A model generated the notes under the pieces. It was not told the origin of the DNA, searched no databases, and saw only the letters and a program-made list of their open reading frames with translations. The position numbers and the translations under genes were made by a program. A DNA stretch of 64,000 nucleotides from Erwinia pyri. Lineage in GTDB: Bacteria; Pseudomonadota; Gammaproteobacteria; Enterobacterales; Enterobacteriaceae. The stretch spans positions 1,984,001 through 2,048,000 of the forward strand of contig NZ_CP132353.1 of the NCBI RefSeq assembly GCF_030758455.1, in the 5' to 3' direction. Each line of letters opens with the position of its first letter. Position 1 is the stretch's first letter. Shown piece after piece: positions 49,588-60,416 of the stretch.

Positions 49588-51054
49588 ATGGCAGATATGC
49601 AACGCCGTGGACTTTATATCAATGGCCGTGAAGAACCCGGTCATGGCGAAACATTTACCACCATCAACCCCGCCAATGGCGATGTACTGGCGGAGATCAC
49701 CGCTGCCAGTACGCAGGATATCGATCGTGCCGTCGCATCCGCCCACGCAGGGCAGCGTATCTGGCGCGCTTACACGCCGGTTGAGCGTAGCCGCGTGCTG
49801 CTGAAAGCGGTAGCGCTGCTGCGCGAGCGCAATCAGACTCTGGCCGAACTGGAAACCGCCGATACCGGTAAACCCATCAGCGAAACGGCTTATGTGGATA
49901 TCGTCACCGGGGCCGACGTGCTGGAGTATTACGCGGGGCTGGCCGTAGCGGTTGAAGGCGAGTCTATTCCTCTGCGCGACAGCGCGCTGGTCTATACCCG
50001 TCGCGAGCCGTTAGGCGTCTGTGCCGGGATCGGCGCCTGGAACTACCCCATTCAGATCGCCCTGTGGAAAAGTGCTCCGGCGCTGGCTACCGGTAACGCA
50101 ATGATCTTCAAACCCAGTGAAGTGACGCCGCTGAGCGCGCTTGAGCTGGCGAAGATCTTCACCGAAGCGGGCCTGCCGGATGGCGTGTTTAACGTGGTTC
50201 AGGGCGCAGCAGCGGTGGGGCAAGGCCTCAGCCAGCATCCGCAGATTGCTAAGGTTTCCTTCACTGGCGAAGTGAACACCGGGAAACGCGTGATGGCTGA
50301 TGCGGCGCTGGCGAATCTCAAGTCTGTCACCATGGAACTGGGCGGCAAATCGCCGCTGATCGTGTTTGAAGATGCCGAGCTGGAACGGGCTGTTGATGGC
50401 GCGATGATGGCTAACTTCTACAGCAGCGGGCAGGTTTGCACCAACGGCACCCGCGTTTTTGTGCAGCGTTCTCTGCTGCCGGCGTTTGAAAAACGTCTGC
50501 AGGAGAAAATGGCGGCTATCAGATGCGGTGACCCGATGGATCCTCAGGTCAATTTCGGGCCGCTGGTCAGCGAAGAGCACTGCCAGAAAGTCATCTCTTA
50601 CCTGACCGTCGGGAAAGAGCAGGGCGCCCGTTTGCTGGCTGGCGGTTCACGCATGACCGAAGGTGCCTTTGCCAAAGGGTGTTATGTGGAACCCACGGTC
50701 TTTACTGACTGCACTGATGAGATGCGTATCGTGCAGGAAGAGATTTTTGGTCCGGTGATGAGCGTGCTGGTGTTTGATGATGAGCAGGAAGCGATCGAAC
50801 GCGCCAACAACACCGAATATGGCCTGGCGGCTGGAGTGTTTACCTCCTCGCTGAACCGTGCCCACCGCGTTATTCATCAGCTTGAAGCGGGCATCTGCTG
50901 GGTGAACAGCTGGGGCGAATCACCGGCTCCTATGCCGGTGGGCGGCTACAAGCAGTCGGGCGTAGGCCGTGAAAACGGGCTTGAAACCCTGCATCACTAT
51001 ACGCGCACCAAGTCCGTACTGATTGAGATGGGAGATTACCCTTCCGCATTCTGA
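49588..51054 (+). CDS. betB: Betaine aldehyde dehydrogenase BetB
   Basis: BetB oxidises betaine aldehyde to the osmoprotectant glycine betaine with NAD(P)+. ALDH motifs are [20 protein letters not shown] (cofactor), the catalytic Glu region [14 protein letters not shown] and the catalytic Cys in [13 protein letters not shown]. 488 residues (E. coli 490). A strong ribosome site (GGAGGAGG) precedes the ATG. Confidence 0.96.
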   Translation: MADMQRRGLYINGREEPGHGETFTTINPANGDVLAEITAASTQDIDRAVASAHAGQRIWRAYTPVERSRVLLKAVALLRERNQTLAELETADTGKPISETAYVDIVTGADVLEYYAGLAVAVEGESIPLRDSALVYTRREPLGVCAGIGAWNYPIQIALWKSAPALATGNAMIFKPSEVTPLSALELAKIFTEAGLPDGVFNVVQGAAAVGQGLSQHPQIAKVSFTGEVNTGKRVMADAALANLKSVTMELGGKSPLIVFEDAELERAVDGAMMANFYSSGQVCTNGTRVFVQRSLLPAFEKRLQEKMAAIRCGDPMDPQVNFGPLVSEEHCQKVISYLTVGKEQGARLLAGGSRMTEGAFAKGCYVEPTVFTDCTDEMRIVQEEIFGPVMSVLVFDDEQEAIERANNTEYGLAAGVFTSSLNRAHRVIHQLEAGICWVNSWGESPAPMPVGGYKQSGVGRENGLETLHHYTRTKSVLIEMGDYPSAF

Positions 51055-51081
51055 TGCGCAGGGCTGGCAATCTGATATTTT

Positions 51082-51105
51082 TGCCGCGGCTTTTCTGCCG
51101 CGGCA
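51082..51105 (+). repeat. Intercistronic hairpin between betB and betA
   Basis: The perfect 9-bp stem TGCCGCGGC/GCCGCGGCA encloses a TTTTCT loop, five bases before the betA ribosome site (GGAGG). No U-tract follows, so it is more likely an mRNA-stability or translational element than a terminator. Confidence 0.55.
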
Positions 51106-51118
51106 CTCTGGAGGTTTA

Positions 51119-52795
51119 ATGCAGAAATTTGATTACATTATTATTGGCGCGGGTTCAGCAGGCAACGTGCTGGCCACGCGACTCACTGAGGATGCTGACG
51201 TATCGGTACTGTTACTGGAAGCGGGCGGAAAAGATCACCGCTGGGACTTCCGTACCCAAATGCCAGCCGCTTTGGCTTATCCGCTGCAGGGTAAACGCTA
51301 TAACTGGGCCTTTGAAACCGATCCTGAACCCATGATGGGCAACCGCCGTATGGAGTGCGGACGCGGTAAAGGCCTGGGCGGCTCTTCGCTTATCAACGGC
51401 ATGTGTTATATCCGCGGCAACGCCATGGACTACGACAACTGGGCCAGCAAAAAGGGGCTGGAAAAGTGGTCCTATCTCAACTGCCTGCCCTATTTCCGTA
51501 AGGCGGAGAAGCGTGATATCGGCGAAAATGACTACCACGGCGGCGAAGGCTACCTCAGCGTCACCACGCCAAAAAAAGGCAACAACCCGCTGTTCCGCGC
51601 TTTCATTGATGCCGCTGTCCAGGCGGGACATTACGAAACGGATGACCTTAACGGTTACCGTCAGGATGGTTTTGGCCCGATGGATCGCACAGTAACGCCG
51701 CAGGGACGCCGTTCCAGCACCGCCCGAGGCTATCTGGATGTGGCAAAGCAGCGCTCTAACCTGACCATCGTCACCCACGCGCAGACTGACCGTATCCTGT
51801 TCAGCGGCAAAAGTGCCACCGGCGTCTGCTGGCTGCGCAACGGTAAAGAAGAGCAGGCGGAAGCCGCCCGTGAAGTGCTGCTCTGTGCGGGGGCTATCGC
51901 CTCACCACAAATTCTCCAGCGTTCGGGCGTAGGCCCGGAAGAGTGGCTGCGCGAGCTGGATATTGATCTGGTCCATGCCCTGCCGGGCGTTGGCCGTAAT
52001 TTGCAGGATCACCTGGAAGTCTATATGCAGTTCCGCTGCAAAAAGCCGGTCAGCCTCTATCCTTCCCTGCAGTGGTGGAACCAGCCTGCCATCGGGGCGG
52101 AGTGGCTGTTTAACGGCACCGGCACCGGCGCCAGCAACCAGTTTGAAGCGGGCGGATTTATTCGCAGCGATGACCAGCCAGATTGGCCTGATTTGCAGTA
52201 TCACTTCCTGCCGGTGGCGATCAATTACAACGGCAGCAGCCCGGTTAAAGAGCATGGCTTCCAGGCCCACGTTGGTCCAATGCGCTCTATGAGCCGTGGC
52301 TGCGTGAAGCTGACCTCAAAGCACCCCTATGCTGCACCCTCAATTTTCTTCAACTACATGTCTGAAGAGCGTGACTGGGTAGAGTTCCGCAACGCCGTGC
52401 GTCTGACCCGTGAAATCATGCGTCAGCCCGCTCTGGCTGAGTACTGCGGCGACGAAATTCAGCCGGGCGCGCAGGTGCAGAGCGATGAACAGATTGACGC
52501 TTTTATCCGGGAGCACGCAGAGACCGCCTATCACCCTTGTGGCAGTTGCGCGATGGGGAATGATGAGATGGCGGTGGTGGATGCAGAAGGGCGTGTGCAT
52601 GGCATGCAGCGGCTGCGCGTGGTGGATGCTTCCATCATGCCGCAAATCACCACCGGCAATCTGAACGCCCCAACGGTGATGATTGCCGAAAAAATAGCAG
52701 ATTTGATCCGCGGTAAAACGCCGCTGGCGCTCTCTACGGCAGAGTACTATCAGCTTAAGCGTGAAAAGGCGGAAGCTGAAGAAACTCAGGGCTAA
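51119..52795 (+). CDS. betA: Choline dehydrogenase BetA
   Basis: BetA is a membrane-associated FAD enzyme of the GMC family that oxidises choline to betaine aldehyde and further. The FAD fold is [17 protein letters not shown] (residues 6-22), the GMC signature [15 protein letters not shown] and the active-site region [12 protein letters not shown] are present. I chose ATG 51119 (558 residues, MQKFDYI), preceded by GGAGG; 32 more codons are open upstream inside the hairpin region. It ends the bet operon. Confidence 0.96.
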   Translation: MQKFDYIIIGAGSAGNVLATRLTEDADVSVLLLEAGGKDHRWDFRTQMPAALAYPLQGKRYNWAFETDPEPMMGNRRMECGRGKGLGGSSLINGMCYIRGNAMDYDNWASKKGLEKWSYLNCLPYFRKAEKRDIGENDYHGGEGYLSVTTPKKGNNPLFRAFIDAAVQAGHYETDDLNGYRQDGFGPMDRTVTPQGRRSSTARGYLDVAKQRSNLTIVTHAQTDRILFSGKSATGVCWLRNGKEEQAEAAREVLLCAGAIASPQILQRSGVGPEEWLRELDIDLVHALPGVGRNLQDHLEVYMQFRCKKPVSLYPSLQWWNQPAIGAEWLFNGTGTGASNQFEAGGFIRSDDQPDWPDLQYHFLPVAINYNGSSPVKEHGFQAHVGPMRSMSRGCVKLTSKHPYAAPSIFFNYMSEERDWVEFRNAVRLTREIMRQPALAEYCGDEIQPGAQVQSDEQIDAFIREHAETAYHPCGSCAMGNDEMAVVDAEGRVHGMQRLRVVDASIMPQITTGNLNAPTVMIAEKIADLIRGKTPLALSTAEYYQLKREKAEAEETQG

Positions 52796-52814
52796 GGGCC
52801 GCTATGGCACGAGC

Positions 52815-52843
52815 AAGGCGGAGCAGATGCTCCGCCTTTTTTT
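52815..52843 (+). terminator. Terminator of betIBA
   Basis: The stem AAGGCGGAGC/GCTCCGCCTT with a 4-base loop is followed by seven T residues, 20 bases after betA. Confidence 0.9.
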
Positions 52844-52846
52844 GTC

Positions 52847-53482
52847 TCAAATCTCAACCTTCTCTTTATATTCACAGAGATCTTCTATCAGGCAGGAGCC
52901 ACAGCGCGGTTTGCGGGCAATACATGTATAGCGACCGTGCAGGATAAACCAGTGATGGCAGTCCACCTTAAACTCCTTTGGCACTACCTTCAGCAGCCTC
53001 TCTTCAACCTGTTCAACATTCTTGCCGGGGGCAAAATTGGTGCGGTTACAGACGCGGAAAATATGCGTATCCACAGCAATCGTGGGCCAGCCAAAGGCGG
53101 TATTCAGCACCACGTTTGCCGTTTTACGTCCCACGCCTGGCAGCGCTTCTAACGCTTCACGATCTTCCGGGACTTCGCCCTGATGCTTCTCCAGTAAAAT
53201 ACGGCAGGTTTTAATGATGTTCTCTGCCTTGCTGTTAAACAGGCCAATAGTCCTGATGTACTCTTTTACCCCCTCCACGCCCAGCGCCAGAATCTCTGCC
53301 GGGGTGTTAGCTACCGGATAGAGTTTTGCGGTAGCTTTATTGACGCTGACGTCGGTGGCCTGCGCTGAAAGCAGCACCGAAATCAGCAGTTCAAAGGGAG
53401 TGCTGAAGACCAGTTCCGTGGTGGGATGCGGATTGTTCTCGCGCAGGCGGATCAAAATTTGCTGACGTTTATCCTTATTCAC
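52847..53482 (-). CDS. nth: Endonuclease III
   Basis: Nth is a bifunctional DNA glycosylase/AP lyase for oxidised pyrimidines. Catalytic Lys120 ([10 protein letters not shown]) and Asp138 (IAVDTHIFR) are at E. coli numbering, and the 4Fe-4S cluster cysteines are in the C-terminal [17 protein letters not shown]. 211 residues, same as E. coli. It overlaps rsxE by 4 bases and is the last gene of the rsx-nth operon. Confidence 0.97.
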   Translation of the reverse strand: MNKDKRQQILIRLRENNPHPTTELVFSTPFELLISVLLSAQATDVSVNKATAKLYPVANTPAEILALGVEGVKEYIRTIGLFNSKAENIIKTCRILLEKHQGEVPEDREALEALPGVGRKTANVVLNTAFGWPTIAVDTHIFRVCNRTNFAPGKNVEQVEERLLKVVPKEFKVDCHHWFILHGRYTCIARKPRCGSCLIEDLCEYKEKVEI

Positions 53483-54180
53483 AGCGCACTCGCTTTTCCT
53501 TCTGGCAAGTTTTTCGCGGCCTCTGCGGCTTTCAGTGCCGCCCGCGCCTTGAGTTTATTATCTATGACATATTTAGCGGCCAGCAGCATTCCCAGTCCGA
53601 TAAAGGCGCCCGGCGGCAGCATCGCCAGCAGCATCGGCGAATCAAAATGCACCACCTGAATGCGTAATACTTTTGCCCACGGCCCCAGGAGCTGATCGGC
53701 ACCGTTGAAAATTGTGCCGTTGCCGATGATCTCCCGCAGGGAGCCCAGCACCACCATCACGCTGGTTGCCCCTAGCCCGATAGCCAGGCCATCTAACGCC
53801 GAGAGAGGCACGCTGTTTTTCGAGGCGACGGCCTCAGCGCGGCCCACCACGATGCAGTTGGTGACAATCAGCGGAATAAAGATCCCCAGCGACTGATAGA
53901 GACCGTAGGCAAAGGCGTTAATCAGCATCTGCACGCAGCTGACAACGGCTGCAATTATCATCACGTAGATCGGAATACGGATATCGGAGGGCACCCAGCG
54001 GCGCGAGGCTGAAATGGCGCTGTTGGTGCAGGTCAGCACCAGCGTGGTAGCCAGCCCCAGCCCGAGTGCGTTGGTAGCCGTGGAGGTGACGGCCAGCAGG
54101 GGACACAAACCCAACAGCTGAACCAGCGCCGAGTTATTCTTCCACAGGCCGCCAATCACCAGATCTTTTGCTTCACTCAT
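53479..54180 (-). CDS. rsxE: SoxR-reducing/Rnf-type complex subunit RsxE
   Basis: RsxE is an integral membrane subunit of the Rsx electron-transfer complex, which keeps the [2Fe-2S] cluster of SoxR reduced. Six hydrophobic segments are evident, with the RnfA/E signature [21 protein letters not shown] chose ATG 54180 (233 residues; E. coli 231), with GGAG upstream; it overlaps rsxG by 8 bases. The open frame runs 45 codons upstream within rsxG. Confidence 0.94.
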   Translation of the reverse strand: MSEAKDLVIGGLWKNNSALVQLLGLCPLLAVTSTATNALGLGLATTLVLTCTNSAISASRRWVPSDIRIPIYVMIIAAVVSCVQMLINAFAYGLYQSLGIFIPLIVTNCIVVGRAEAVASKNSVPLSALDGLAIGLGATSVMVVLGSLREIIGNGTIFNGADQLLGPWAKVLRIQVVHFDSPMLLAMLPPGAFIGLGMLLAAKYVIDNKLKARAALKAAEAAKNLPEGKASAL

Positions 54181-54802
54181 TGGACTCTCCACATGAAGGC
54201 AGCGAGGCGAGCTGCGCTGGCAACGTTGCGATATAAAGCGTGGCGCGTTTGGTCGCGTTAACCACGGCGCGTGGCGTAATGGTTGCGCCGGTGAACTGGT
54301 CAAAGTCGCCGCCATCTTTCTTCACTGCAAAGCTGGCGTCATCTTTACCTTTAAGCTGCACGCCGTTAAAACTGTTGATCCAGTTAGTGATCCTCAGCTC
54401 AATCTTATCGCCCAGCCCGGGCGTTTCATGATGCTCAACCACCCGCACACCCAGCACTTTGCCGGTAAAGTCCGCGCCCACAATCATCTTAATCGCACCA
54501 GAATAGCCGTCCGGCGCCGTGGTCTCAACCGCCGCGGCTACGGGCTTGTCATCTTTGCGGGCAAGATAGAGGTGATGGGGGCCGCTACCCAGTGACGGAT
54601 CGAGCACCTGGTAACACTCCTGCTGAATGGCGTTGTTATAGATCCCGGTTGGAACAACCTGATCCAGCAGGATTTTCTGCTGCACCACGGTTTGATGATC
54701 AATCGTCGGTTTGGTTACGGCATTGATCACCGCCGTTAAGCCGGTGGTAACGGCAGCAAACAGCGCCAGCCTGACGCCGTTTTTACGAATGGCATCCAGC
54801 AT
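54173..54802 (-). CDS. rsxG: Electron transport complex subunit RsxG
   Basis: RsxG has one N-terminal membrane helix and a periplasmic FMN domain, where FMN is bound covalently to the threonine of the motif [14 protein letters not shown] (about 170-183). 209 residues (E. coli 206). Start and stop overlap the neighbours (TAATG with rsxD). Confidence 0.95.
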   Translation of the reverse strand: MLDAIRKNGVRLALFAAVTTGLTAVINAVTKPTIDHQTVVQQKILLDQVVPTGIYNNAIQQECYQVLDPSLGSGPHHLYLARKDDKPVAAAVETTAPDGYSGAIKMIVGADFTGKVLGVRVVEHHETPGLGDKIELRITNWINSFNGVQLKGKDDASFAVKKDGGDFDQFTGATITPRAVVNATKRATLYIATLPAQLASLPSCGESNE

Positions 54803-55863
54803 TACTTCTCCCTCCGGTGGCCATAGACGCGCGGCTGCGTGTAGTAATCAATCAACGGCACGGTAATATTAGCCAGCAGCACGGCAAAGGCGACGCCATC
54901 GGGATAGCCGCCGAAGCTGCGGATCAGCCAGACCAGCAGGCCAATCAGCACGCCATAGATCAGGCGACCTTTATTGGTGGTCGAGGCGCTGACAGGATCG
55001 GTGGCAATAAAGAAGGCGCCCAGCATCGTGGCACCGGAGAAGAGATGCACCAGCGGTGAAACCAGCGTGTCGGGTGAGAAGAGCCAGCCCAGCGTGGCAA
55101 AAAGCGCCAGAGAGAGCAGAAAGCTGGCCGGGATATGCCAGCGGATGCTGTTGGTCCAGAGCAGGAACAGGCCACCGGCCAGATAGCCAATGTTGACCCA
55201 CTGCCAGCCCAGCCCGGCAATCACGCCGCTGTAGATTGGCTGCGCGCGAAGCTGCTCAGCGCTGTGACCAGCGCGGAGGCCGGTTTTAAAGGTATCCAGC
55301 GGCGTGGCTTGGCTGACGCCATCAATGCCACGCTGCAGCTGCTGCATGCTGTGGCCGTCCAGGGTATGAGCATGAAAGATCATGCTAAGCGTGTCCATAA
55401 ACGTGGGGGTAATGGACTGTAACGATGCGGGCGGCAGCCAGCTGGTCATCTGCACCGGGAAGGAGATAAGCAGCACAACATAGCCCACCATCGCCGGATT
55501 AAAGGGATTCTGCCCCAGACCGCCATAAAGCTGTTTGGCGATCACCACGGCAAATACCGTACCGATGACGATTACCCACCACGGCGCCAGCGGGGGAATG
55601 CTGATCCCCAGCAACAGGGCGGTGAGCAGGGCTGAATTATCACCCAGCGTCTTCGCCAGCGGCATATTGCGCAGCTTAAGCACGGCGGCTTCCGCAGCCA
55701 GCCCTGCCGCTGCGGCTATCACTACCTGGATCAGATTCCCCCAGCCAAAGAAGTAACACTGGGCTGCAATGCCGGGAACGGCTGCGGCCAGCACCAGCAG
55801 CATAATAGTGCTGGTGCTGCGGCGGTTGTGCGTATAGGGCGAGCTAGCGAGTCGAAAAGCCAT
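54802..55863 (-). CDS. rsxD: Electron transport complex subunit RsxD
   Basis: RsxD is a membrane subunit with about nine helices and covalent FMN. The flavinylation threonine is probably in [13 protein letters not shown] (about residue 187). The signature [20 protein letters not shown] is present. 353 residues (E. coli 352). It starts immediately after the rsxC stop. Confidence 0.95.
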   Translation of the reverse strand: MAFRLASSPYTHNRRSTSTIMLLVLAAAVPGIAAQCYFFGWGNLIQVVIAAAAGLAAEAAVLKLRNMPLAKTLGDNSALLTALLLGISIPPLAPWWVIVIGTVFAVVIAKQLYGGLGQNPFNPAMVGYVVLLISFPVQMTSWLPPASLQSITPTFMDTLSMIFHAHTLDGHSMQQLQRGIDGVSQATPLDTFKTGLRAGHSAEQLRAQPIYSGVIAGLGWQWVNIGYLAGGLFLLWTNSIRWHIPASFLLSLALFATLGWLFSPDTLVSPLVHLFSGATMLGAFFIATDPVSASTTNKGRLIYGVLIGLLVWLIRSFGGYPDGVAFAVLLANITVPLIDYYTQPRVYGHRREK

Positions 55864-58221
55864 TTAATCCTCTTGCGTAGAATGCTGCGCCTTGCGCGCT
55901 TTAACACGTGCGATGGCCGCCGCCACTGCCGCCTTGCGGGGATCGTCAGACGCTGCTGGCGATCCGTCAGAATCGTTTTGAATTGCCGTTTCAGCGTCGG
56001 CTGCTGTTTCCGGCGCTGCTGATGTTTGTTCGGCAGCAGCCTGCTCGGCCTTTTTCGCTTTAGCACGTGCAATAGCTGCTTCGACAGCCGCCTTGCGCGG
56101 ATCGGCTGGCGCTGCTGGCGACCCGTCAGAATCGTTTTGAATTGCCGTTTCAGCGTCGGCTGCTGTTTCCGGCGCTGCTGATGTTTGTTCGGCAGCAGCC
56201 TGCTCGGCCTTTTTCGCTTTAGCACGGGCGATAGCTGCTGCGACAGCCGCCTTGCGCGGATCGGCTGGCGCTGCTGGCGACCCGTCAGAATCGTTTTGAA
56301 TTGCCGTTTCAGCGTCGGCTGCTGGTTCCGGCGTTGCTGCTGTTTGTTCGGCAGCAGCCTGCGCGGCCTTTTTCGCTTTAGCACGGGCGATGGCTGCTGC
56401 GACAGCCGCTTTGCGGGGATCGGCTGGCGCTGCTGGCAATCCTTCAGAATCGTTTTGAATTGCCGTTTCAGCGTCGGCTGTTGTTTCCGGCGCTGAACCC
56501 TGCTGATCCTGCGCGGCTTTCTTCGCCTTAGCGCGGGCAATAGCCGCTTCAACTGCCGCTTTACGTGGATCGCCTGTCTGTCTGGTGGCCGGTTCGGTCT
56601 CGGACTGCCTTTCGGCATCATGCGCCATTGCCTGCGCATGACGCGCTGAACGCTGTGCCGACTGAACGGGAGTTTCTGCCTCCGCTTCGCCTGCCGGTAG
56701 CTCTGCCTGCTTCTTCGCTTTCACCCGTGCGAGCGCGGCGGCGACCTCACCATTGTCACCGTCGCTGGTAGCGCGCTTAGCCTGCTGATGACGGGCCTCC
56801 CGCGCCAGCTTTTCGCGTTCCAGACGTTCCTGACGCGCTTCGAAGCGCGCTTTAGCCTGTGCGGTACGTTCAGCCTCAAGATCGATGGCGCGAATTTCCG
56901 CCTTCTCCCGACGATAATACTGAACCAGGGGAATATTGCTGGGGCAGACGTAGGCGCAGGCGCCGCACTCAATACAGTCCGCGATATTGTGTTCGCGGGC
57001 CTTGTCATGATCGCCGCCCCGGCTGTACCAGTAAAGCTGCTGCGGCAGCAGGGCGGCCGGGCAGACATCGGCGCAGGCGCTGCAACGAATGCACGATTTC
57101 TCCTCCTCCTCGTTGCCCATTTCGCTAGCCGACGGAGCCAGAATACAGTTTGTGATTTTCACCACCGGCACGTCCAGCGTCGGCAGGGTAAAGCCCATCA
57201 GCGGGCCGCCCATCACCACCATCTGGCCAGAGGCTGGGGAGAAGTCAGCATTGTGCAGCAGGTGGCTGATTGGGGTGCCCAGACGGCCCCAGACGTTACC
57301 TGGCTTAGCAACGGATCCGCCCGTCAGCGTCACCACGCGCTCAGTCAGGGCCTCGCCGTCTATTATCGCCCGCTTAACCGCGTATGCCGTACCGACGTTT
57401 TGCATCAGTACGCCGATATCGGTAGAGCGCCCGCCATGGGGAACTTCGCGTCCGGTCAGGATTTTGGTCAGCTGTTTCGCGCCGCCGGAAGGGTATTTGG
57501 TAGGGATAACCCTGATTTGCAGATCGGTTGCCGTGCCCAGCGCTTTTTTCAGCGCGGCTATCGCCTCAGGCTTGTTATCCTCAATGCCGATCAGCACCTT
57601 TTCCGACTGTAACACCCAGGCCAGGATCCGGCTGCCTTTCAGCACCTCGGCAGCGCACTCCTGCATCAGCCGGTCATCTGCAGTGATATAAGGCTCGCAC
57701 TCTGCGGCGTTGATAATCAGCGTCTTAACGCCGTGCAGAGCACCTTTCAGCTTGGTCGCGGTCGGGAACCCCGCACCGCCCAGGCCTGCCACGCCAGCCT
57801 GATGGATCAGAGTGACAATCTCACTCCGTTCGCACTGGCGATAATCCGCCACAGGATGACGCTCGCACCAGCGATCTTCACCATCCGGCGTAATAAAAAT
57901 ACACATCTCAGCCAGCGCAGAAGGGTGCGCGGTCATATGGGGAGCAATCTCTTCTACCGTGCCGGAAGAGGGCGCATGCACCGGCAGCATACGGCCACGA
58001 CCAAAGGTCAGCGGCTGGCCGCGAAGCACTTTATCACCCGGGCTGACCAGCAGTTCGCCCTCGTGGCCGATGTGCTGTTTGATGGGGATAATAAATTGTG
58101 CCGGCAGCGGCAGCTGACGCAGAGGCGCGCCGTTAGACAGGGTTTTCATTTCCGGCGGATGTATACCGCCGGCGAAATCCCAGAGAGGCTCTTTTTTAAA
58201 AAAGTTGAACAGATTACGCAT
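55864..58221 (-). CDS. rsxC: Electron transport complex subunit RsxC
   Basis: RsxC is the peripheral NADH/flavin/Fe-S subunit of the Rsx complex. The core (about 1-450) has GGIHPPEMK, the flavin/NADH stretch [13 protein letters not shown] and two 4Fe-4S motifs, [12 protein letters not shown] and [12 protein letters not shown] (about 370-420). The C-terminal third is a low-complexity Ala/Lys tail with five copies of [18 protein letters not shown] separated by acidic spacers. 785 residues, longer than E. coli (740), and the extra length lies in this tail. It overlaps rsxB by 8 bases. Confidence 0.95.
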   Translation of the reverse strand: MRNLFNFFKKEPLWDFAGGIHPPEMKTLSNGAPLRQLPLPAQFIIPIKQHIGHEGELLVSPGDKVLRGQPLTFGRGRMLPVHAPSSGTVEEIAPHMTAHPSALAEMCIFITPDGEDRWCERHPVADYRQCERSEIVTLIHQAGVAGLGGAGFPTATKLKGALHGVKTLIINAAECEPYITADDRLMQECAAEVLKGSRILAWVLQSEKVLIGIEDNKPEAIAALKKALGTATDLQIRVIPTKYPSGGAKQLTKILTGREVPHGGRSTDIGVLMQNVGTAYAVKRAIIDGEALTERVVTLTGGSVAKPGNVWGRLGTPISHLLHNADFSPASGQMVVMGGPLMGFTLPTLDVPVVKITNCILAPSASEMGNEEEEKSCIRCSACADVCPAALLPQQLYWYSRGGDHDKAREHNIADCIECGACAYVCPSNIPLVQYYRREKAEIRAIDLEAERTAQAKARFEARQERLEREKLAREARHQQAKRATSDGDNGEVAAALARVKAKKQAELPAGEAEAETPVQSAQRSARHAQAMAHDAERQSETEPATRQTGDPRKAAVEAAIARAKAKKAAQDQQGSAPETTADAETAIQNDSEGLPAAPADPRKAAVAAAIARAKAKKAAQAAAEQTAATPEPAADAETAIQNDSDGSPAAPADPRKAAVAAAIARAKAKKAEQAAAEQTSAAPETAADAETAIQNDSDGSPAAPADPRKAAVEAAIARAKAKKAEQAAAEQTSAAPETAADAETAIQNDSDGSPAASDDPRKAAVAAAIARVKARKAQHSTQED
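55885..56571. repeat. 159-bp tandem repeat in the rsxC 3' end
   Basis: Three nearly identical 159-base units, one 150-base variant and a partial terminal unit encode a 53-residue repeat: a basic helix [19 protein letters not shown] followed by an Ala/Gln/Glu spacer ending in [17 protein letters not shown]. Adjacent units differ at few bases, which suggests recent duplication or homogenisation. Repeats of this helix are known in E. coli RsxC, but I do not recall the long spacer there. Confidence 0.9.
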
Positions 58222-58789
58222 GACGTTCCACAGAAATAACCTTGACCGGGATAGTATTCAAATCCCATTTCCAGCTCGCCGTGGTGGGCGCAACCGGACG
58301 CATTTCAATACAGTCGGTTGGGCAGGGCGCAACGCAGAGATCGCAACCGGTGCAGACGTCGCTCAACACGGTGTGCATGGCGCGGGTCGCACCTACAATC
58401 GCATCTACCGGGCAGGCCTGAATACACTTGGTACAGCCGATGCAGTTCTCTTCATCGATCCACGCGACTTTGCGCTGAGGTTCCAGCACCGCCTCTTCAC
58501 CCAGCGGCTGCGGATCGACATTCAGCAGCGCCGCCAGCTTGAGCATGGTCTGCTCGCCGCCCGGGGCGCATTTGTTAATCATTTCGCCGTTATTTCCCAC
58601 CGCATCCGCATAGGGACGACAGCCAGGATAGCCGCACTGGCCGCACTGGCTTTGTGGCAGAATGGCATCAATCTGCTCGACGATCGGGTCTTCTTCCACC
58701 TGGAAGCGACGGGAAGCGTAGCCCAGCAGGCCACCAAAAATGAGCCCAAGCACGCTTAACACAGCTATGGCAATCCAGACTGTACTCAT
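58214..58789 (-). CDS. rsxB: Electron transport complex subunit RsxB
   Basis: RsxB is an Fe-S subunit with an N-terminal membrane anchor (about 1-25), a Fes domain ([14 protein letters not shown], about 48-60) and two ferredoxin motifs ([12 protein letters not shown] and [12 protein letters not shown]). 191 residues (E. coli 192). It overlaps both neighbours (8 bases with rsxC, one with rsxA). Confidence 0.96.
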   Translation of the reverse strand: MSTVWIAIAVLSVLGLIFGGLLGYASRRFQVEEDPIVEQIDAILPQSQCGQCGYPGCRPYADAVGNNGEMINKCAPGGEQTMLKLAALLNVDPQPLGEEAVLEPQRKVAWIDEENCIGCTKCIQACPVDAIVGATRAMHTVLSDVCTGCDLCVAPCPTDCIEMRPVAPTTASWKWDLNTIPVKVISVERHA

Positions 58790-59370
58790 CAGAATTTCAC
58801 CAGTCCGCTGAAGCCCATAAACGCCAGCGCCATCAGGCCTGCCGTCACCAGCGCAATAGAGGAGCCTTTAAACGGGGCAGGCACCTCGGCCAGCACCAGA
58901 CGTTCGCGGATGCCGGCAAACAGAACCATCACCAGTGAAAAGCCCAGCGATCCGCTGAAGCCAAACAGCGCGGCCTGAAGGAAGGTGTGATTCAGGTTAA
59001 CGCTGAGCAAAGGCACGCCTAACACCGCGCAGTTGGTGGTAATCAGCGGCAGAAAAATACCCAGAAGACGGTAGAGATCCGGGCTGGTTTTGCGCACCAC
59101 CATTTCGGTGAACTGCACCACGACGGCGATCACCAGGATATAGGCCATCGTGCGCAGATAGACGAGATCCAGCGGCAGCAGAATAAGATGATTCACCAGC
59201 CATGCGCAGATCGAGGCCAGGGTGATAACAAACGTCGTGGCGAGTCCCATGCCAATTGCCGTTTCCAGTTTTTTGGAAACGCCCATAAAGGGACAGAGGC
59301 CGAGAAACTTCACCAGAACGAAGTTGTTCACCAGCACTGTGCCAATAAAGAGAAGCAGGTAATCGGTCAT
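58789..59370 (-). CDS. rsxA: Electron transport complex subunit RsxA
   Basis: RsxA is the first gene product of the operon, an integral membrane subunit paralogous to RsxE with six helices and the signature [21 protein letters not shown]. 193 residues, same as E. coli. The operon order rsxABCDGE-nth is conserved. Confidence 0.96.
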   Translation of the reverse strand: MTDYLLLFIGTVLVNNFVLVKFLGLCPFMGVSKKLETAIGMGLATTFVITLASICAWLVNHLILLPLDLVYLRTMAYILVIAVVVQFTEMVVRKTSPDLYRLLGIFLPLITTNCAVLGVPLLSVNLNHTFLQAALFGFSGSLGFSLVMVLFAGIRERLVLAEVPAPFKGSSIALVTAGLMALAFMGFSGLVKF

Positions 59371-59475
59371 TTTTACGCCTGATAAAAAGATAGCCGCCTA
59401 TTATCGGACATTGAGCGCGTGACGACAACACATCAGCAGCAGGGTTATTGCTCGAAGGCACGGAGGATTAAAAAT

Positions 59476-59661
59476 ATGCTGCCTTTTTCATCACTGAACA
59501 GGCGTCTAAAGCAGGGGGCGTGGCCAGCCTGGCGGAATCTACGGGCCTTCTCTCCGCTAAAGAGTACCCGTATGCAGTGCGTTAACCTGAGGCCGGAAAA
59601 AGTCTGGCTCTCAGCGTTGCTCAGATTATGGCAGAACGATCAAAGCCAGGCGGAAAATTAA
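59476..59661 (+). CDS. Candidate small ORF, 61 residues, not recognised
   Basis: The gap between rsxA and ydgK holds an ORF beginning MLPFSSLNRRLKQGAWPAWR and ending in NDQSQAEN. It is basic and tryptophan-rich, without a signal peptide. In its favour is GGAGG 9 bases before the ATG; its last 4 bases overlap the ydgK stop region on the other strand. I recognise no family, and the divergent promoter of rsxA must share this space. It could be spurious. Confidence 0.25.
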   Translation: MLPFSSLNRRLKQGAWPAWRNLRAFSPLKSTRMQCVNLRPEKVWLSALLRLWQNDQSQAEN

Positions 59662-60098
59662 GGCTCAATAAAGGTATTTTTTACCCGTTGAGAACGCTTG
59701 AGGTAGGGCACAAGGACCGCCGCAGCAAAAAGAGCAATCAGCAAGGTACGGAGAGCGGCCGCGTCGCTGACCGGGGAGAACGCGAAGGTCTTTATTGCCA
59801 GCAGCACCGTCACCAGTAGCCAAATAATATAGTGGCGGGGAAGACGGCGCGATCGTTTACAGAAAATCCATGTTACCCAGATACTGTAACCCCAGACTAC
59901 CAGCGAAGTTATTAATGAAATACTCCACTGCACGGTAAAAGCATGGGTGTTGTTAAACAGCGCGCTGCGCAGTTCAGGCGTGAGCAAGGCGCTTAAATAC
60001 ATTGCCACCACAACGGCGCTGGTCAGCATGGTCATAATTAACCAGGCAAGCGGGACCAGAAGCAGCCCGGCAATGCGCGGTGTTGGATCGGTAGCCAC
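59658..60098 (-). CDS. ydgK: DUF2569 membrane protein YdgK
   Basis: This 146-residue inner membrane protein has four hydrophobic segments and matches E. coli YdgK (RHYIIWLLVTVLLAIK, FAFSPV, VPYLKRSQRVK). Function is unknown. It lies between cnu and rsxA on the same strand, as in E. coli. Confidence 0.88.
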   Translation of the reverse strand: MATDPTPRIAGLLLVPLAWLIMTMLTSAVVVAMYLSALLTPELRSALFNNTHAFTVQWSISLITSLVVWGYSIWVTWIFCKRSRRLPRHYIIWLLVTVLLAIKTFAFSPVSDAAALRTLLIALFAAAVLVPYLKRSQRVKNTFIEP

Positions 60099-60200
60099 TC
60101 ATTATCCTTATAAAACAAGCAGACCTTTTCTTATATGAACAGGTCATGCACAACAGGGACAACGAGTATACGAAAGGCCTGGTGAATTTTGAACGGAAAT

Positions 60201-60416
60201 TTAAACCACGTAACGCCAGACAGATTTAGGAACGCAGCCCAGGTCAAACAGACGTCCTCCTGAAGCCAGTTCGGCGCGACGATGATCGGCAGCGCGATAC
60301 ATATTAATAATTTCTTGATTATCGGTAAGAGAATAATTCAGATGGTCGTACAATTTTTCCAGCGTCTCAAGCGAACTTACTTTACGAAATTTTAACAGAT
60401 AATCTTGAACTGTCAT
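60201..60416 (-). CDS. cnu: OriC-binding nucleoid-associated protein Cnu (YdgT, Hha family)
   Basis: Cnu is a 71-residue Hha/YmoA-family protein that binds H-NS and StpA to strengthen silencing of AT-rich and horizontally acquired genes, and also binds at oriC. It starts [20 protein letters not shown] and contains [12 protein letters not shown], as in E. coli Cnu. The Q of GQVPKSVW is Cys here. Confidence 0.96.
   Translation of the reverse strand: MTVQDYLLKFRKVSSLETLEKLYDHLNYSLTDNQEIINMYRAADHRRAELASGGRLFDLGCVPKSVWRYVV

Noticed and set aside
55885..56571. Possible CRISPR-like array
   Set aside because: Units are 159 bases, contiguous, coding and without unique spacers; no cas genes are near.
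55731..56639. 302-codon Arg/Gln/Lys-rich repetitive protein
   Set aside because: It is the alternative frame of the rsxC tandem repeats on the same strand; RsxC is the conserved product.
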